This document shows, in pieces, positions 1 through 10,221 of a DNA stretch of 64,000 nt. The stretch lies in the NCBI RefSeq assembly GCF_029633865.1, contig NC_079221.1, positions 4,254,409 to 4,318,408 of the forward strand, in the 5' to 3' direction. The notes beneath the pieces were generated by a model. It saw only the letters and a list, made by a program, of their open reading frames with translations, made no database searches and was not told where the DNA came from. Both the position numbers and the translations under genes were made by a program. This stretch comes from Lampris incognitus. Its lineage: Eukaryota > Chordata > Actinopteri > Lampriformes > Lampridae. Every line of letters begins with the position of its first letter. Position 1 is the first letter of the stretch.

Positions 1-617
1 GGATTAATAATCTTACCCACCCCATGTGGAATAGCTTCTGTCTGCAGGGCATTGTTGTCTGTAGGGTTTAATAGTTGAGGATTATGAGTACCCCGTGTAG
101 CACCATCTATGTCAGGGTTAGCAGTGTTATGCATGCTTTTCTATATATTCTCAGTGGGGCAGCACGACTACTACGGATGAACCTGCCGTTGAATTTTGAT
201 TTAATGTGTAGTTCACAATGTGGATAATGAAGCTAAAACTGTGTGAATATTAAGTAACAACCCATTTGTTGATTTTATTTTCATTTTAAAGGAAAAGTCA
301 ACATGTCGGAAAAATACCAGGGCAAGACAGACTGTGATATAAAGCAACAATTTATGCAAATGACTGAAAAGGAAGACCTCATAAAATATCAGTTCCCTGA
401 AAGTCAGTTTTTAACTGCTCAGAGAAATTCCTCTGCTCGCCTGCGGAAATGCTCGGATGTTGCCTAGGATCCGACCGTGCCAAATAAAACTTGAAGCATT
501 GACCACAGGACATTACATCACCATTTTCCTACGCTAATGGACCCTGTCTAATTCATACTTGTTGCCTCCCGAGTCACTTCCCGCCATCTTGTCTGCCGAA
601 GTTAATTTCGGCTTACT
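1..617. other. Unassigned sequence
   Basis: Low-to-moderate GC, no recognised exon or repeat. Confidence 0.5.
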
Positions 618-628
618 TGTTTTGCCAT

Positions 629-802
629 GCGGCACAGTGGCGCGGTGTTTAGCGTGGTCGCCTCACAGCAAGAAGGTCCTGGGTTTGAAACCCGGGGTAG
701 TCCAACCTTGGGCGTCATCCCAGGTCGTCCTCTGTGTGGAGTTTGCATGTTCTCCCCGTGTCTGCGTGGGTTTCCTCCCGTACTAAATTGTCCCTGGTCT
801 GA

Positions 803-839
<37 letters not shown>

Positions 840-964
840 GGCCCTGTGATGGAATGGCGGCCTGTCCAGGGTGTCTCCCCGCCTGCCGCCCAGTGACTGC
901 TGGGATAGGCTCCAGCATCCCTGCCACCCTCAGAGCAGGATAAGTGGTTCGGATGATGGATGGA
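629..964 (+). mobile_element. Family A SINE, full length
   Basis: tRNA-like head (gcggcacagtggcgcggtg ... gggtttgaaacccgg), body, internal (TG)n at 805-835, tail ggatgatggatgga. Exact 11-bp duplication TGTTTTGCCAT at 618-628 and 965-975. Confidence 0.92.
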
Positions 965-975
965 TGTTTTGCCAT

Positions 976-1779
976 TTCTGTACAGACATGTGACTCTGGT
1001 GGCGTGCGTGCATTCATGCACTCTTGCAGCAGACTGCATGCATGGCACTTCCTAGTGGCAGTAGAACAGCAATACAAAGACACTCACAACTATATCATGA
1101 ATGGTCACACATGCCTTGAGACTTCTTTTAGGGACTCAGTATTACACACTACTAACCCCTGCAAGTATTTCTGTTATATTCACTGTCCATTTCAAATAGT
1201 TCAGCTCTTTCATTTGTCAAACACAGATGGAAATCGTGTCGCATTTTCTCAAAACTGCAGCCAGCCCATTGTATTACACATACAAGCTTAATTAACTCTA
1301 ATTAACTTTTCCTTTTGATTTGATGTTTCGCCCTCAGTTCTCCCATTACGCAACCTCGGGTCTCTCCATGGTATGAAGCAGCACTGATGCCAGTTTTACC
1401 AGCTTGTGTCTGAGTCAGTCTATCAAAACTTTTCCTTCTGCTTAATGCAGCTTGTTTAATCACCTGTATGTAGATTTCCCCCTGCTGTCAGCTTGTTGTG
1501 GTAGCAGAACACACTTTCAATCAAGTACTAAACCCAAAATAAGTAAATGACAATGTTCTTTTTGGGAGCAACAAATAAGACAGAAGTCTGTTTGTGTTGG
1601 AGCAGTTATTTTTATTTCATTCATTTCATTTTAATCGTCGCTATCAGAACCAGAATCGGCTGTATTGGCCATGCAGGTTTGCACATACATGGAATTTGAC
1701 TCCAGTGGCTCTCATGGTGCACTTAACATAGAATAACAACACAACAATCTTCAGGTATACACACAAGGATTGACTTATA
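976..1779. other. Unassigned sequence
   Basis: No gene or repeat recognised between the first family A SINE and the first family B SINE. Confidence 0.5.
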
Positions 1780-1976
1780 GGCGTACAGGTGGCATGGCGG
1801 TCTATTCTGTTGCCAACCAACACGGGGATCACCGGTTCGAATCCCCGTGTTGCCTCCGGCTTGGTCGGGCGTCCCTACAGACACAATTGGCTGTGACTGT
1901 GGGTGGGAAGCCGGACGTGGGTATGTGTCCTGGTTGCTGCACTAGCACCTCTCTGGTCAGTAGGGGCGCCTGTTCG
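1780..1976 (+). mobile_element. Family B SINE, 3'-truncated
   Basis: Head ggcgtacaggtggcatggcg with CCGGTTCGAATCCCC, body to ggggcgcctgttcgg. It then runs straight into a palindromic minisatellite. Confidence 0.85.
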
Positions 1977-1980
1977 GTAC

Positions 1981-2211
1981 ATGTATGTACAGTATATAGT
2001 ACAATATGTACAGTACAGTATATACAACATGTACAGTACAGTATGTACAACACAGTACATACATGTACAGTACCTTATGTACAACATGTACAGTACAGTA
2101 TATAGTACAACATGTACAGTACAGTGTGTACAACATGTACAGTACAGTATATACAACATGTACAGTACAGTATATAGTACAACATGTACAGTACAGTATG
2201 TATAACATGAC
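1981..2211. repeat. Palindromic minisatellite, 23- and 26-bp units
   Basis: About nine units built on atgtacagtacagtatatac with acaac or agtacaac between. TGTACA, ACATGT and GTAC cores make each unit and the whole array largely self-complementary. It begins exactly where a truncated SINE ends. Confidence 0.92.
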
Positions 2212-2261
2212 AGTGTTAAGCATTCATTTGAATGACAGCCCGCAGAAAGAAACTGTTTCAT

Positions 2262-2400
2262 ATCTGGTTGTTTTGGGGTACAGTGCTCCGTAGCGCCTGC
2301 CAGAGGGGAGGAGGTGGAACAGCTTGTGAGCAGGGTGTGATGGGTCTGCAGTGATGTTGCCTGCCCGTGTCCTGAGTCTGGAGGTGTATAAGTGAAGATG
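2262..2400. mobile_element. LINE-like fragment
   Basis: ttttggggtacagtgctccg through tgcctgcccgtgtcctgagt looks like a dispersed fish LINE segment from memory. No coding pattern was confirmed, so confidence is low. Confidence 0.3.
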
Positions 2401-4682
2401 AACGGTTAAGTCACCGTCTGCGTCCTCCGCTCTACATGTAAGTGGGAGGTTAAAGACGAGGAGGCCGCGACGCCTCCATGACGCACACGGCGAGATTAAA
2501 AGGGATTATTAGAAAACTGACATCACGTATTTTGTGTCCTTTGAATTTTTTTGTTGTATTCTTTTCCTTGAAAACCCGTTTGAACATTCTGTTCTCGTTT
2601 AGTTCAGTCGGTCGGTCCCAGCTCGCGGTACGAGAATGTCAGCATGCTCACTACAAGGTCGGACTCGGGATTCAGACACCTTTCAAACCCACATTCTGCT
2701 CGCTCCGCCTGATGCACCAAAGCCATCCGCGTCCCCAGAACCACCGGCCCGGCGGCACACCGGCCTCGTGAAATGCAGCGTTTATGGAATCACCGTGATG
2801 AAGTAGGCAAACAGCTCGACAGTCATCTCGTACTGCTGTTGAGATTTATCTTTGTCACTTGAGAGAGAGAACAGTAAAGTCAGACAAAAAAATCCAACAT
2901 AACGGGCAGATGGGAGCAAATAAATGTCGGGAGAAAGAAAACAAAACTTTTAATGGCACTTAAATCACATGTCCCTATGCTCTCCTCTCCTCTCCGAGCA
3001 AGAAGGGATCCAAACCAAGCTCACAACAGTGGCTTATAGGACAAACACCGCAAGAGAGAAACCGTGAAGTTCATTCTGACAAGGAATTTTCCTGTCATTT
3101 TTCTCATATGTAAAATTTATATGAATTAATATCAACTATTTTTAATAATTAATAGCTAATTAATAATCTATTTAATTTAATAATAATTTCATAATCATCC
3201 CTCCATCCATTAGCCAAGCCACTTATCCTGCTCTCAGGGTCACGGGAATTTAATACTAATTTAGAATACTAATTTAGAATAATTTAATACTAATTTAGAA
3301 TAATTATAATATTTTATAATAATTTTATATTATTTATGTTAACATGTAATATTTCTGTTTGTCAGGTTGTGCTTATCATAGACATACGATGCCAGTTACC
3401 ATGCAATAATTTATTATAATGGATAAATGCTCAAGAGGCTCGTCCATTTCTATGGTGCTTATTCAGTTTTATGTTTCTTTTTCTTTTTTCTTTTTTTTTT
3501 TAACTGATGCCAAAATTATTCTGGAAGACGAAACAATTTCACCTTTATATGTTACTGAACAGCGGGGAAGGCTGTTAAATGTACTTAAATGTGCACCAAT
3601 GGATAGCTAGAAGGGAATTAATGGCACTTGGACTGTCAAACTACAGCAGAAGAGTGCCTGTTAAATGGCCCAGTGTGCCTGCCGTAGAGAAGTAGAACGA
3701 GGTAAGATAAAAATACATGTGCACCTTTTCTTACTGTCCCCACTGACGTTCTGCCGTTTAGTGTTATGTGTGACTCGCCGGTAATCGCCGGTGTCCAAAC
3801 TGGAAGAGCATCCTGTCAAATGAAATCTAGGGCACTGAATTTTAACTTCGGTGCGATTCTCCACCAATAGGCCAACTGCGTATGGGTCTATTAACTACAT
3901 CTGGCGATCTATTAGCTCGGCGATTCTGATATTGGAAAAACACTTCAGAAATCTGTCTACGGACTGTCCTGGGTCCATGAATCATGGCAATTTTTTTTTC
4001 CCTTACGGAGGAGAATGTAATAGCCCTTTTTAGAAACCAGTCCTCAGAACAGTCAACCTAGAGGCTTGGAGAAAGACATGTCATCTTTTGATGAATGGCT
4101 GTCTTTGTGTTGTGCTCCCCGTACAAGTTTGCCCCCTTGCCGGATGATAAATCATGACAAACCGGGTCTCCTGCTGGTAGCTCGGACTAATTATTCCACC
4201 GTTTCATTTCATTCCCTGTTGTGTTTCTACAGACTGCCTGTCCTGAAGGTATATTTTTCAGACATGAACATGTACCGTGTGCTTCCCAGTCAAAACCTCA
4301 CCACGGGGCTATGGGAGGCTATTGATTAAGCGGAAAGACTTTGTGTTGCATGTGTTCAAGCGGGTGAACTAAGGATTGTGTTTCCTTTCTGTTTTTACTG
4401 TCCTTTCTGTCAGTCTCTAACCCGGTCCGGTCAGACAAACTAGTGTAAATTATGACTGGCTCTCGATGTGACGGCCAGCATTACAGAAACAGATTGAAGT
4501 ACGTGCCCTGCGAGGGTCTGGCCGTCTGCCCAGAGGCCCGGCTCCCCATTACGGTTATTTAATCGTCAACTAAAATGGCCACATCTACACCTGTGCTCAT
4601 GCAGCAACATAAAACATGCTAAAATAACCAAAGTCTGAAATCAAAATGATTCTTCGGACAATGTTCAAAGACGGTTGACTTA
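2401..4682. other. Unassigned, partly very AT-rich
   Basis: 3100-3400 is almost pure A/T with taatttagaa repeated three times (3250-3305). A SINE tail fragment lies at 3197. Nothing coding recognised. Confidence 0.5.
3197..3246 (-). mobile_element. Family A SINE, 3'-end fragment
   Basis: catccctccatccattagcc ... ctctcagggtcacggg is the SINE tail only, in an AT-rich background. Confidence 0.65.
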
Positions 4683-4749
4683 GTTCATGTGGACACAACA
4701 TTTATTGACAGATACGTTTCATCACTCATCTAAGTGACCTCTTCAGTCA

Positions 4750-5503
4750 GTGCATTTACATGATGTTAGAAAGAGTCGATTTATTGTGTTAGTCCGACTG
4801 AAACTGGACTTTTAAAACACATACAAATGTGTTAGTCCGACTGAAATCGTACTAAATCGGATATCTCGAAGTGGGACAAACACACCTAGATAATGCGGTT
4901 AGGGATGGATTTACTCTGGCATGTATACGCTTCAATCGGCCCCGAACTGGCCTAGGTGTTCTGCGTGTGATCCATAGTTCCCGTGGTGGTCTTTCACCCG
5001 GAAGTGGAACAGCGTTGTATCAACAGTACCAACATGGCGAGTGCTGGAACGAGAACCACGCATTTCTGGACAGACGAGGAGACAAACGTCATGTTGTGTC
5101 AGCTGAAGGAGCTGAATATTCTGAAGGACATGGCTGGAAGGAGAACGCGGAATGGCGAACTATCTCAGAAAGTGGCGGAAAAGTTGGATGAAGCGGGATT
5201 TAAAAGAACCCCCGAGCAAATCTGTGTTCGGTGGAACCACCTCAAACAGGCCTCCTGCTGCAGGCTTGCTAACTTGTTTGTCGCTTGTTTGGTATGTGAC
5301 GCAATAGGTCAACCAGAAGAAGGTCCAATAGCAACCAGCTGAAAGGGGGCATATCGCCGGGTGCCGTACCGGGGTCGGATATACTTCCGTCAATAAATCG
5401 ATTCTCCCCCGGTTCTTGTATACTGGGACAACGACGGTAGTCCAATTACATGGCGTAATCAAGCTGTAACCGTAGCATGACTTAACGGTGCATGTAAACG
5501 CAG
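4750..5503 (+). mobile_element. PIF/Harbinger-like nonautonomous element, copy 1
   Basis: The ends are GTGCATTTACATG and, inverted, CTGCGTTTACATG, flanked by TCA (4747-4749 and 5504-5506), a 3-bp duplication as in Harbinger elements. It carries a SANT-like coding region and no transposase. It interrupts a fold-back repeat. Confidence 0.75.
5034..5342 (+). CDS. SANT/MADF-like DNA-binding protein of a Harbinger element
   Basis: From the Met at 5034 (context accaacATGG) the frame gives 102 residues: TTHFWTDEETNVMLCQLKEL, then GRRTRNGELSQKVAEKLDEA, then FKRTPEQICVRWNHLKQ. The W-x-D-E-E opening, conserved aromatic residues and K-R-T-x-E-Q-(I/V)-x-x-(R/K)-W pattern are those of the Myb/SANT-like trihelix proteins. 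Harbinger transposons use these as their second protein for nuclear import and DNA binding. An upstream in-frame Met at 4983 exists, but conservation starts after 5034. The C-terminal 35 residues look like read-through of noncoding sequence. Confidence 0.65.
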   Translation: MASAGTRTTHFWTDEETNVMLCQLKELNILKDMAGRRTRNGELSQKVAEKLDEAGFKRTPEQICVRWNHLKQASCCRLANLFVACLVCDAIGQPEEGPIATS

Positions 5504-5921
5504 TCAGTCTAAGCTGACTGCAGGTACCCCCCACCCTTATAAACAACACAGTTGCATAACGACCAAAACCAACAATCGGTTTCATATTCAAGTATGGGTA
5601 TGACCATTAACTAGAGTTTCAATGGCCATGTGTACTATTCACGGAGGATTTAGGAACGGTTGCAATTACAGCATTGTGTAAACATGGCCATTGTAATTCT
5701 AGTTAATGGTCACGCCCACATTTGCATATGAAACTGGTCATTGGTTTCTGTCATTATGCCGCTGTATTGTTTATAAGGGTGGGATACCTGCAGTCAGTTT
5801 AGACTGAAGAGGTCACTTAGATGATGATGAAATGTAACGTAGTATCCAGATGAACTGATTCAACCTTCTTTGATTTTCTTGCCTGGATTATTGAGCATGC
5901 ATCAAGACATTCACACAATGA

Positions 5922-6648
5922 GTACGTTTACATGCACAGTGAAGTGGAGCGCCGGTTACAGCTCAATTAGGCCATGTAATTGGACTACCGTCGTTGTCCC
6001 AGTATACAAGAACCGGGGGAGAATCAATTTATTGATGGAAGTATATCCGACCCCGGTACGGCACGTGGCGATATGCCCCCTTTCAGCTGGTTGCTATTGG
6101 ACCTTCTTCTGGTTGACCTATTGCGTCACATACCAAACAAAAGACAAACAAGTTAGCAGGCCTGCAGCAGGAGGCCTGTTTGAGGTGGTTCCACTGAACA
6201 CAGATTTGCTCGGGGGTTCTTTTAAATCCCGCTCCGTCCAACCTGTCCGCCACTTTCTTAAATAGTTCGCCATTCCGCGTTGTCCTTCCATCCATGTCCT
6301 TCAGGATATTCAGCTCCTTCAGCTGACACAACATAAAGTTTGTCTCCTCGTCTGTCCAGAAATGCGTGGTTCTTGTTCCAGTACTCGGCATGTTGATAAC
6401 TACGCTGTTCCACTTCCGGGTGAAAGACCGCCGCAAGAGCTATGGATCATGTGCAGAACGCCTAGGCCAGTTCGGGGCCGATTGAAGCGTATACATGCCA
6501 GAGTAAATCCATCCCCAACCGCATTATCTTTGAGAAATTCGATTTAGTATGATTTCCGTCGACTAACACGTTTACATGTATTTGAAATGTCCAGTTTTAG
6601 TCGGACTAACACAATAAATTGACTTTTTCTAAAATCATGTAAACGTGC
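5922..6648 (-). mobile_element. PIF/Harbinger-like element, copy 2 (inverted)
   Basis: The ends are GTACGTTTACATG and inverted GCACGTTTACATG, with TGA duplicated at 5919-5921 and 6649-6651. It matches copy 1 along its length in opposite orientation, so the two make a 1.9-kb inverted structure. Confidence 0.78.
6083..6391 (-). CDS. SANT/MADF-like protein, second copy
   Basis: It starts at MPSTGTRTTHFWTDEE and follows copy 1 almost residue for residue. Differences include NFMLCQ, MDGRTTRNGELFKKVADRLD and ICVQWNH, where copy 1 has a basic Arg. It is open over the same length and ends in the same GPIATS. The divergence shows two independent insertions of related elements or an old duplication. 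Confidence 0.6.
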   Translation of the reverse strand: MPSTGTRTTHFWTDEETNFMLCQLKELNILKDMDGRTTRNGELFKKVADRLDGAGFKRTPEQICVQWNHLKQASCCRPANLFVFCLVCDAIGQPEEGPIATS

Positions 6649-6651
6649 TGA

Positions 6652-7112
6652 ATGTTCCTGTTCTTATCTGTGGCATTCCATATACAGGTGCTTTACAAGG
6701 CACACTTTCAATTTTATTGGTTAACAAAAACAAAAATCTACCCGAAATAAACCTGTAGGTATAACCAGGTGAAGCAGATATCTCTCGCTTCACTGTCGAG
6801 CGGTACTTTTGAATTCATAATCGGTATTTTTAATCCGCTTACAGTCGCCCGACCCAGAAATGCAATTTTGAGACGATTATGAACGTCTCGAATTTTCCCC
6901 AGAGTTGGAGTGAATGGACATGAAATTTGGCGGCTTTTAGGCGTAAAGGAAAAATGTCCCTTTAGTCATTTATCTTGTCGTTCAAATGTTTCTCTGGAGG
7001 CTGTTGCTTAGAAAGGTGTGGTGACAATGGATCAGAGCACATACGGTAATTGCTCTTTGAGACTGTTAACAGTGAGCAGTTACACACCATTTAGCTCGAG
7101 TAGTTGAGAGCC
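6652..7112. other. Unassigned sequence
   Basis: Nothing recognised between the Harbinger pair and the CT-rich array. Confidence 0.5.
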
Positions 7113-7400
7113 GTCTCTCTTTCTCCCGCTCCCGCTCATTCTCTTGCTCTCTCTCAACATCTCTCTTGCTCTCTCCCTCGCTTGCGCTTTTTCTCCCTCT
7201 CTCTTGCTCTCTCTCAACATTTCTCTTGCTCCCTCTCTTGCGCTTTTTCTCCCTCTCTCTTGCTCTCTCTCAACATTTCTCTTGCTCCCTCTCTTGCGCT
7301 TTTTCTCCCTCTCTCTTGCTCTCTCTCAACATCTCTCTTGCTCCCTCTCTCTTGCGCTTCCTCTCGCTCTCTCTCTCTCTCAACATCTCTCTTGCGCTTC

Positions 7401-7452
<52 letters not shown>

Positions 7453-7540
7453 ATCTCTCTTGCGCTTCCTCTCGCTCTCTCTCTCTCTCTCTCTCAACAT
7501 CTCTCTCTCTCGCTCTCTCTCTCAACATCTCTTGCGCTTC

Positions 7541-7626
<86 letters not shown>

Positions 7627-7688
7627 ATCTCTCTTGCGCTTCCTCTCGCTCTCTCACTCTCTCTCTCTCTCTCTCAACATCTCTCTTG

Positions 7689-7721
<33 letters not shown>

Positions 7722-7751
7722 AACATCTCTCTTGCGCTTCCTCTCGCTCTC

Positions 7752-7808
<57 letters not shown>

Positions 7809-7875
7809 ATCTCTCTTGCACTCTCTCTCCCTCTCTTGCTCTCGCCCTCTCTTTCCCTCTCTCTCCCTTTGTTCT
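7113..7875. repeat. CT-rich micro/minisatellite, about 760 bp
   Basis: (CT)n runs, the longest about 75 bp at 7548-7622, are interspersed with a recurring phrase aacatctctcttgcgcttcc. The Leu/Ser-rich frames across it are not genes. Confidence 0.97.
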
Positions 7876-8039
7876 GACACACACATAATGTACTATCTCT
7901 CAGCTCACCCTGACTTCTGCATTCGCCTGACTCCATGGCAACAAATAGCCCAATTTTTCTCTCTTAGACATGCGCGCTATCATTCGATTTTGAAATAAAT
8001 GTGGAATGATGCTTGAGTTATGACTTATAAATGGTGCTA

Positions 8040-8280
8040 TCTTTTTCTTCTTCCTTTGGCTGTTCCCGTTAGGGGTCGCCACAGATCATCCGTTTCCATC
8101 TCTCCCTGTCTTCTGCATCTTCCTCTGTCACACCAGCCACCTGCATGTCCTCCCTCACCACATCCATAAACCTCCTCTTTGGCCTTCCTCTTCCCCTCTT
8201 CCCTGGCAGCCTCCATATTCAGCATCCTTCTCCCAATATACCCAGCATCTCTCCTCCACACATGTCCAAGCCATCTACAT
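8040..8280 (-). mobile_element. RTE-type LINE 3' fragment
   Basis: The same C-terminal segment as at 25.4-26.0 kb, shorter: RRDAGYIGRRMLNMEAAREE then VYGCGEGGHAGGW, ending at the gggaacagcca motif and a TTC-rich tail. 5'-truncated near 8280. Confidence 0.7.
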
Positions 8281-8314
8281 GTTGTGCTCTGTGATATATA
8301 TTAGCACATGTATT

Positions 8315-8699
8315 AGGTGGCACGGTGGTGCAGTGGTTAGCGCGGTCGCTTCACAGCAAAAAGGTTCTGGGTTCGAGCCCCGGGGTAGTCCAACCTTGGG
8401 GGTCGTCCTGGGTCATCCTCTGTGTGGAGTTTGCATGTTCGCTCCATGTCTGTGTGGGTTTCCTCTGGGTGCTCCGGTTTCCTCCCACAGTCCAAAGACT
8501 TGTAGGTCAGGTGACTCGGCCGTGCTAAATTGTCCCTAGGTGATATTGTGTGTGTTTGTGTGTGCGTGTGTGTGTGGGCCCTGTGTGTTGGTCTGATGAC
8601 CTGTCCAGGGTGTCTCCCCGCCTGCCGCCCAATGACTGCTGGGATAGGCTCCAGCATCCCTGAGAGCAGGATAAGCGGTTCGGATAATGGATGGATGAT
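8315..8699 (+). mobile_element. Family A SINE, full length
   Basis: Head ggtggcacggtggtgcagtg with B-box GGTTCGAGCCC, tail ggataatggatggatg. Exact duplication ATGTATTA at 8307-8314 and 8700-8707. Confidence 0.93.
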
Positions 8700-8938
8700 A
8701 TGTATTACAGTATACCGTTGCCGTTAGATACATGTTTCATCATTTGATTTGAATTCGTGAGAGAAAGAAAAGTACCTACGCTGTTACCCTGGGTAGTCAC
8801 TCAAACAGACAACTGTATATCTGCAAGCCAAGATTTTTCTGTGCACGAGCACATCGATGTGAAATAGAAAGACATAAGGTCGCAATTTCTTTCATTTCAT
8901 AGCGAACTCTGCGTAGAGATCCTTTAATTCATTATCAA

Positions 8939-9314
8939 TAGGGGCGTAAGAAAATATTGATACACTCGAGTATGGCGATATTATCTGTCGTGATACTGTA
9001 TCGATTCTCAAAACTACTGTATGGATTTTTAATTGTTTACATGCAACGGTTCATGACAAACATTTTGTGTTGTGTGTAACCCCACGACTGCTAGATAACA
9101 GTGTTGTAATCTATCTTCAGCCATTTGACTCTTCCACTCCAACCCAACAACGTACACTGAGACAGGAAGTAGCATAAGCACAAAGAACACAGGCCTATGA
9201 AACTACAATATATCACCTTTCTTATAGTATTGCATTATATCACCATATATTGAACCGTAACCCTGTATCGTGATACGTATCATATCACCAGATTCTCACA
9301 ACACACACCCCACT
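8939..9314. mobile_element. MITE-like element, about 376 bp
   Basis: It begins taggggcgtaag and ends with acacaccccac. The interior is full of tcgatac/gtatcga and tgtatcgtgatac motifs, which pair across the element. It resembles hAT-type MITEs of fish from memory. No clean target duplication. Confidence 0.5.
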
Positions 9315-9646
9315 TATAAAGCCACTGATAGAAAATATTTAGTGGTAAAATGAACAAGGTTATAAGAATGGGGGAAAAATTGGGTTTTCCTTTTCCATCT
9401 AATCTGCTGGAGCACAGTGTGTACTCGAGAGCTCATACAGCGCTATGCCAACCTTCAACATCCTCATTCACCAGAAGAGTACATATTATACAAAATATTA
9501 CACAAAATACTATACAAAATATTATACAAAACACCAGCTGAATTTGTGTTAGTCCTCTCGTAAATATTTTGCCGGATTCTCGAAAAAGAGGGATTTTAAA
9601 GGGGTACAGTGACGTTTGTCTACCTCGCCTGGGTATGCATGCATGC

Positions 9647-9678
<32 letters not shown>

Positions 9679-10213
9679 ATAGATGTGTGTGGATGTTGCT
9701 TTGTGAGCATGCAGAGACTTTTTGTTTTTTGTATGTTTGTTTTACATGTTCACTTTCTGCATATCAGACGCCAGTCGTTGCCTGGCGATGCCCCTGCCGT
9801 CTCTCCTGCGGGGCCATAAAGCATCACTGCCTCTCAGAGGCTGTGATGCATTCGTGCCGAACCGCTGTGCGTTTCTCTTAATTCCCATGAGATGTAACAA
9901 CATTTTCTATCAGAGCAGGAAAAGTCTCACAGCAAATGCACTTCAGTGAGAGAAGCTTTGCTGCAAAACCCGGAGGGGAATTGGGAATTCAGTGCGAATC
10001 CAGCAGAGAAATAACACCTTTGGTGAGAGAGTCTCAGAGACTGATGAACTCCGGCTGTAAGTATTGCTCTGGAAGTCACAACTGACAGACAACACAGAAG
10101 TATCATGCAGCGAGGGAGAGACTATATTGCTCATTGGCCGTGGCAGATATAAGATGAGTACATATTTCATCATATGGAATTCCTCTCTACAAAGATGACG
10201 CTGTATTGTTATT
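9315..10213. other. Unassigned sequence
   Basis: It holds the (GT)n at 9648 and a short attatacaaaat repeat (9484-9535). No coding pattern. Confidence 0.5.
9648..9669. repeat. (GT)n microsatellite
   Basis: About 11 GT units followed by gagagaga; preceded by alternating atgcatgcatgc. Confidence 0.9.
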
Positions 10214-10221
10214 AAACTACA

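Larger units (their letters stand above)
4683..5880. mobile_element. Fold-back repeat hosting Harbinger copy 1
   Basis: Sequence at 5505-5640 (ctgactgcaggtaccc..., cacccttataaacaa..., ...accattaactaga) is the inverse of 5675-5810, around a loop of about 35 bp. The outer parts (catctaagtgacctcttcag) at 4730-4746 match the inverse of 5806-5825. The left arm is split by Harbinger copy 1. I recall similar sequence as a widespread fish repeat with long inverted ends. Confidence 0.65.

Noticed and set aside
1875-2293. Overlapping Tyr/Cys/Thr-rich open frames on both strands
   Set aside because: Products of the palindromic GTAC-rich minisatellite.
5160-5591. A 143-codon antisense frame and its mirror at 5870-6265
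   Set aside because: They are antisense to the SANT frames of the Harbinger pair, and similar to each other only because the two elements are inverted copies.
7104-7998. Open frames of 240-284 codons rich in Leu and Ser
   Set aside because: They are translations of a (CT)n array in three frames, with no non-repeat domain.
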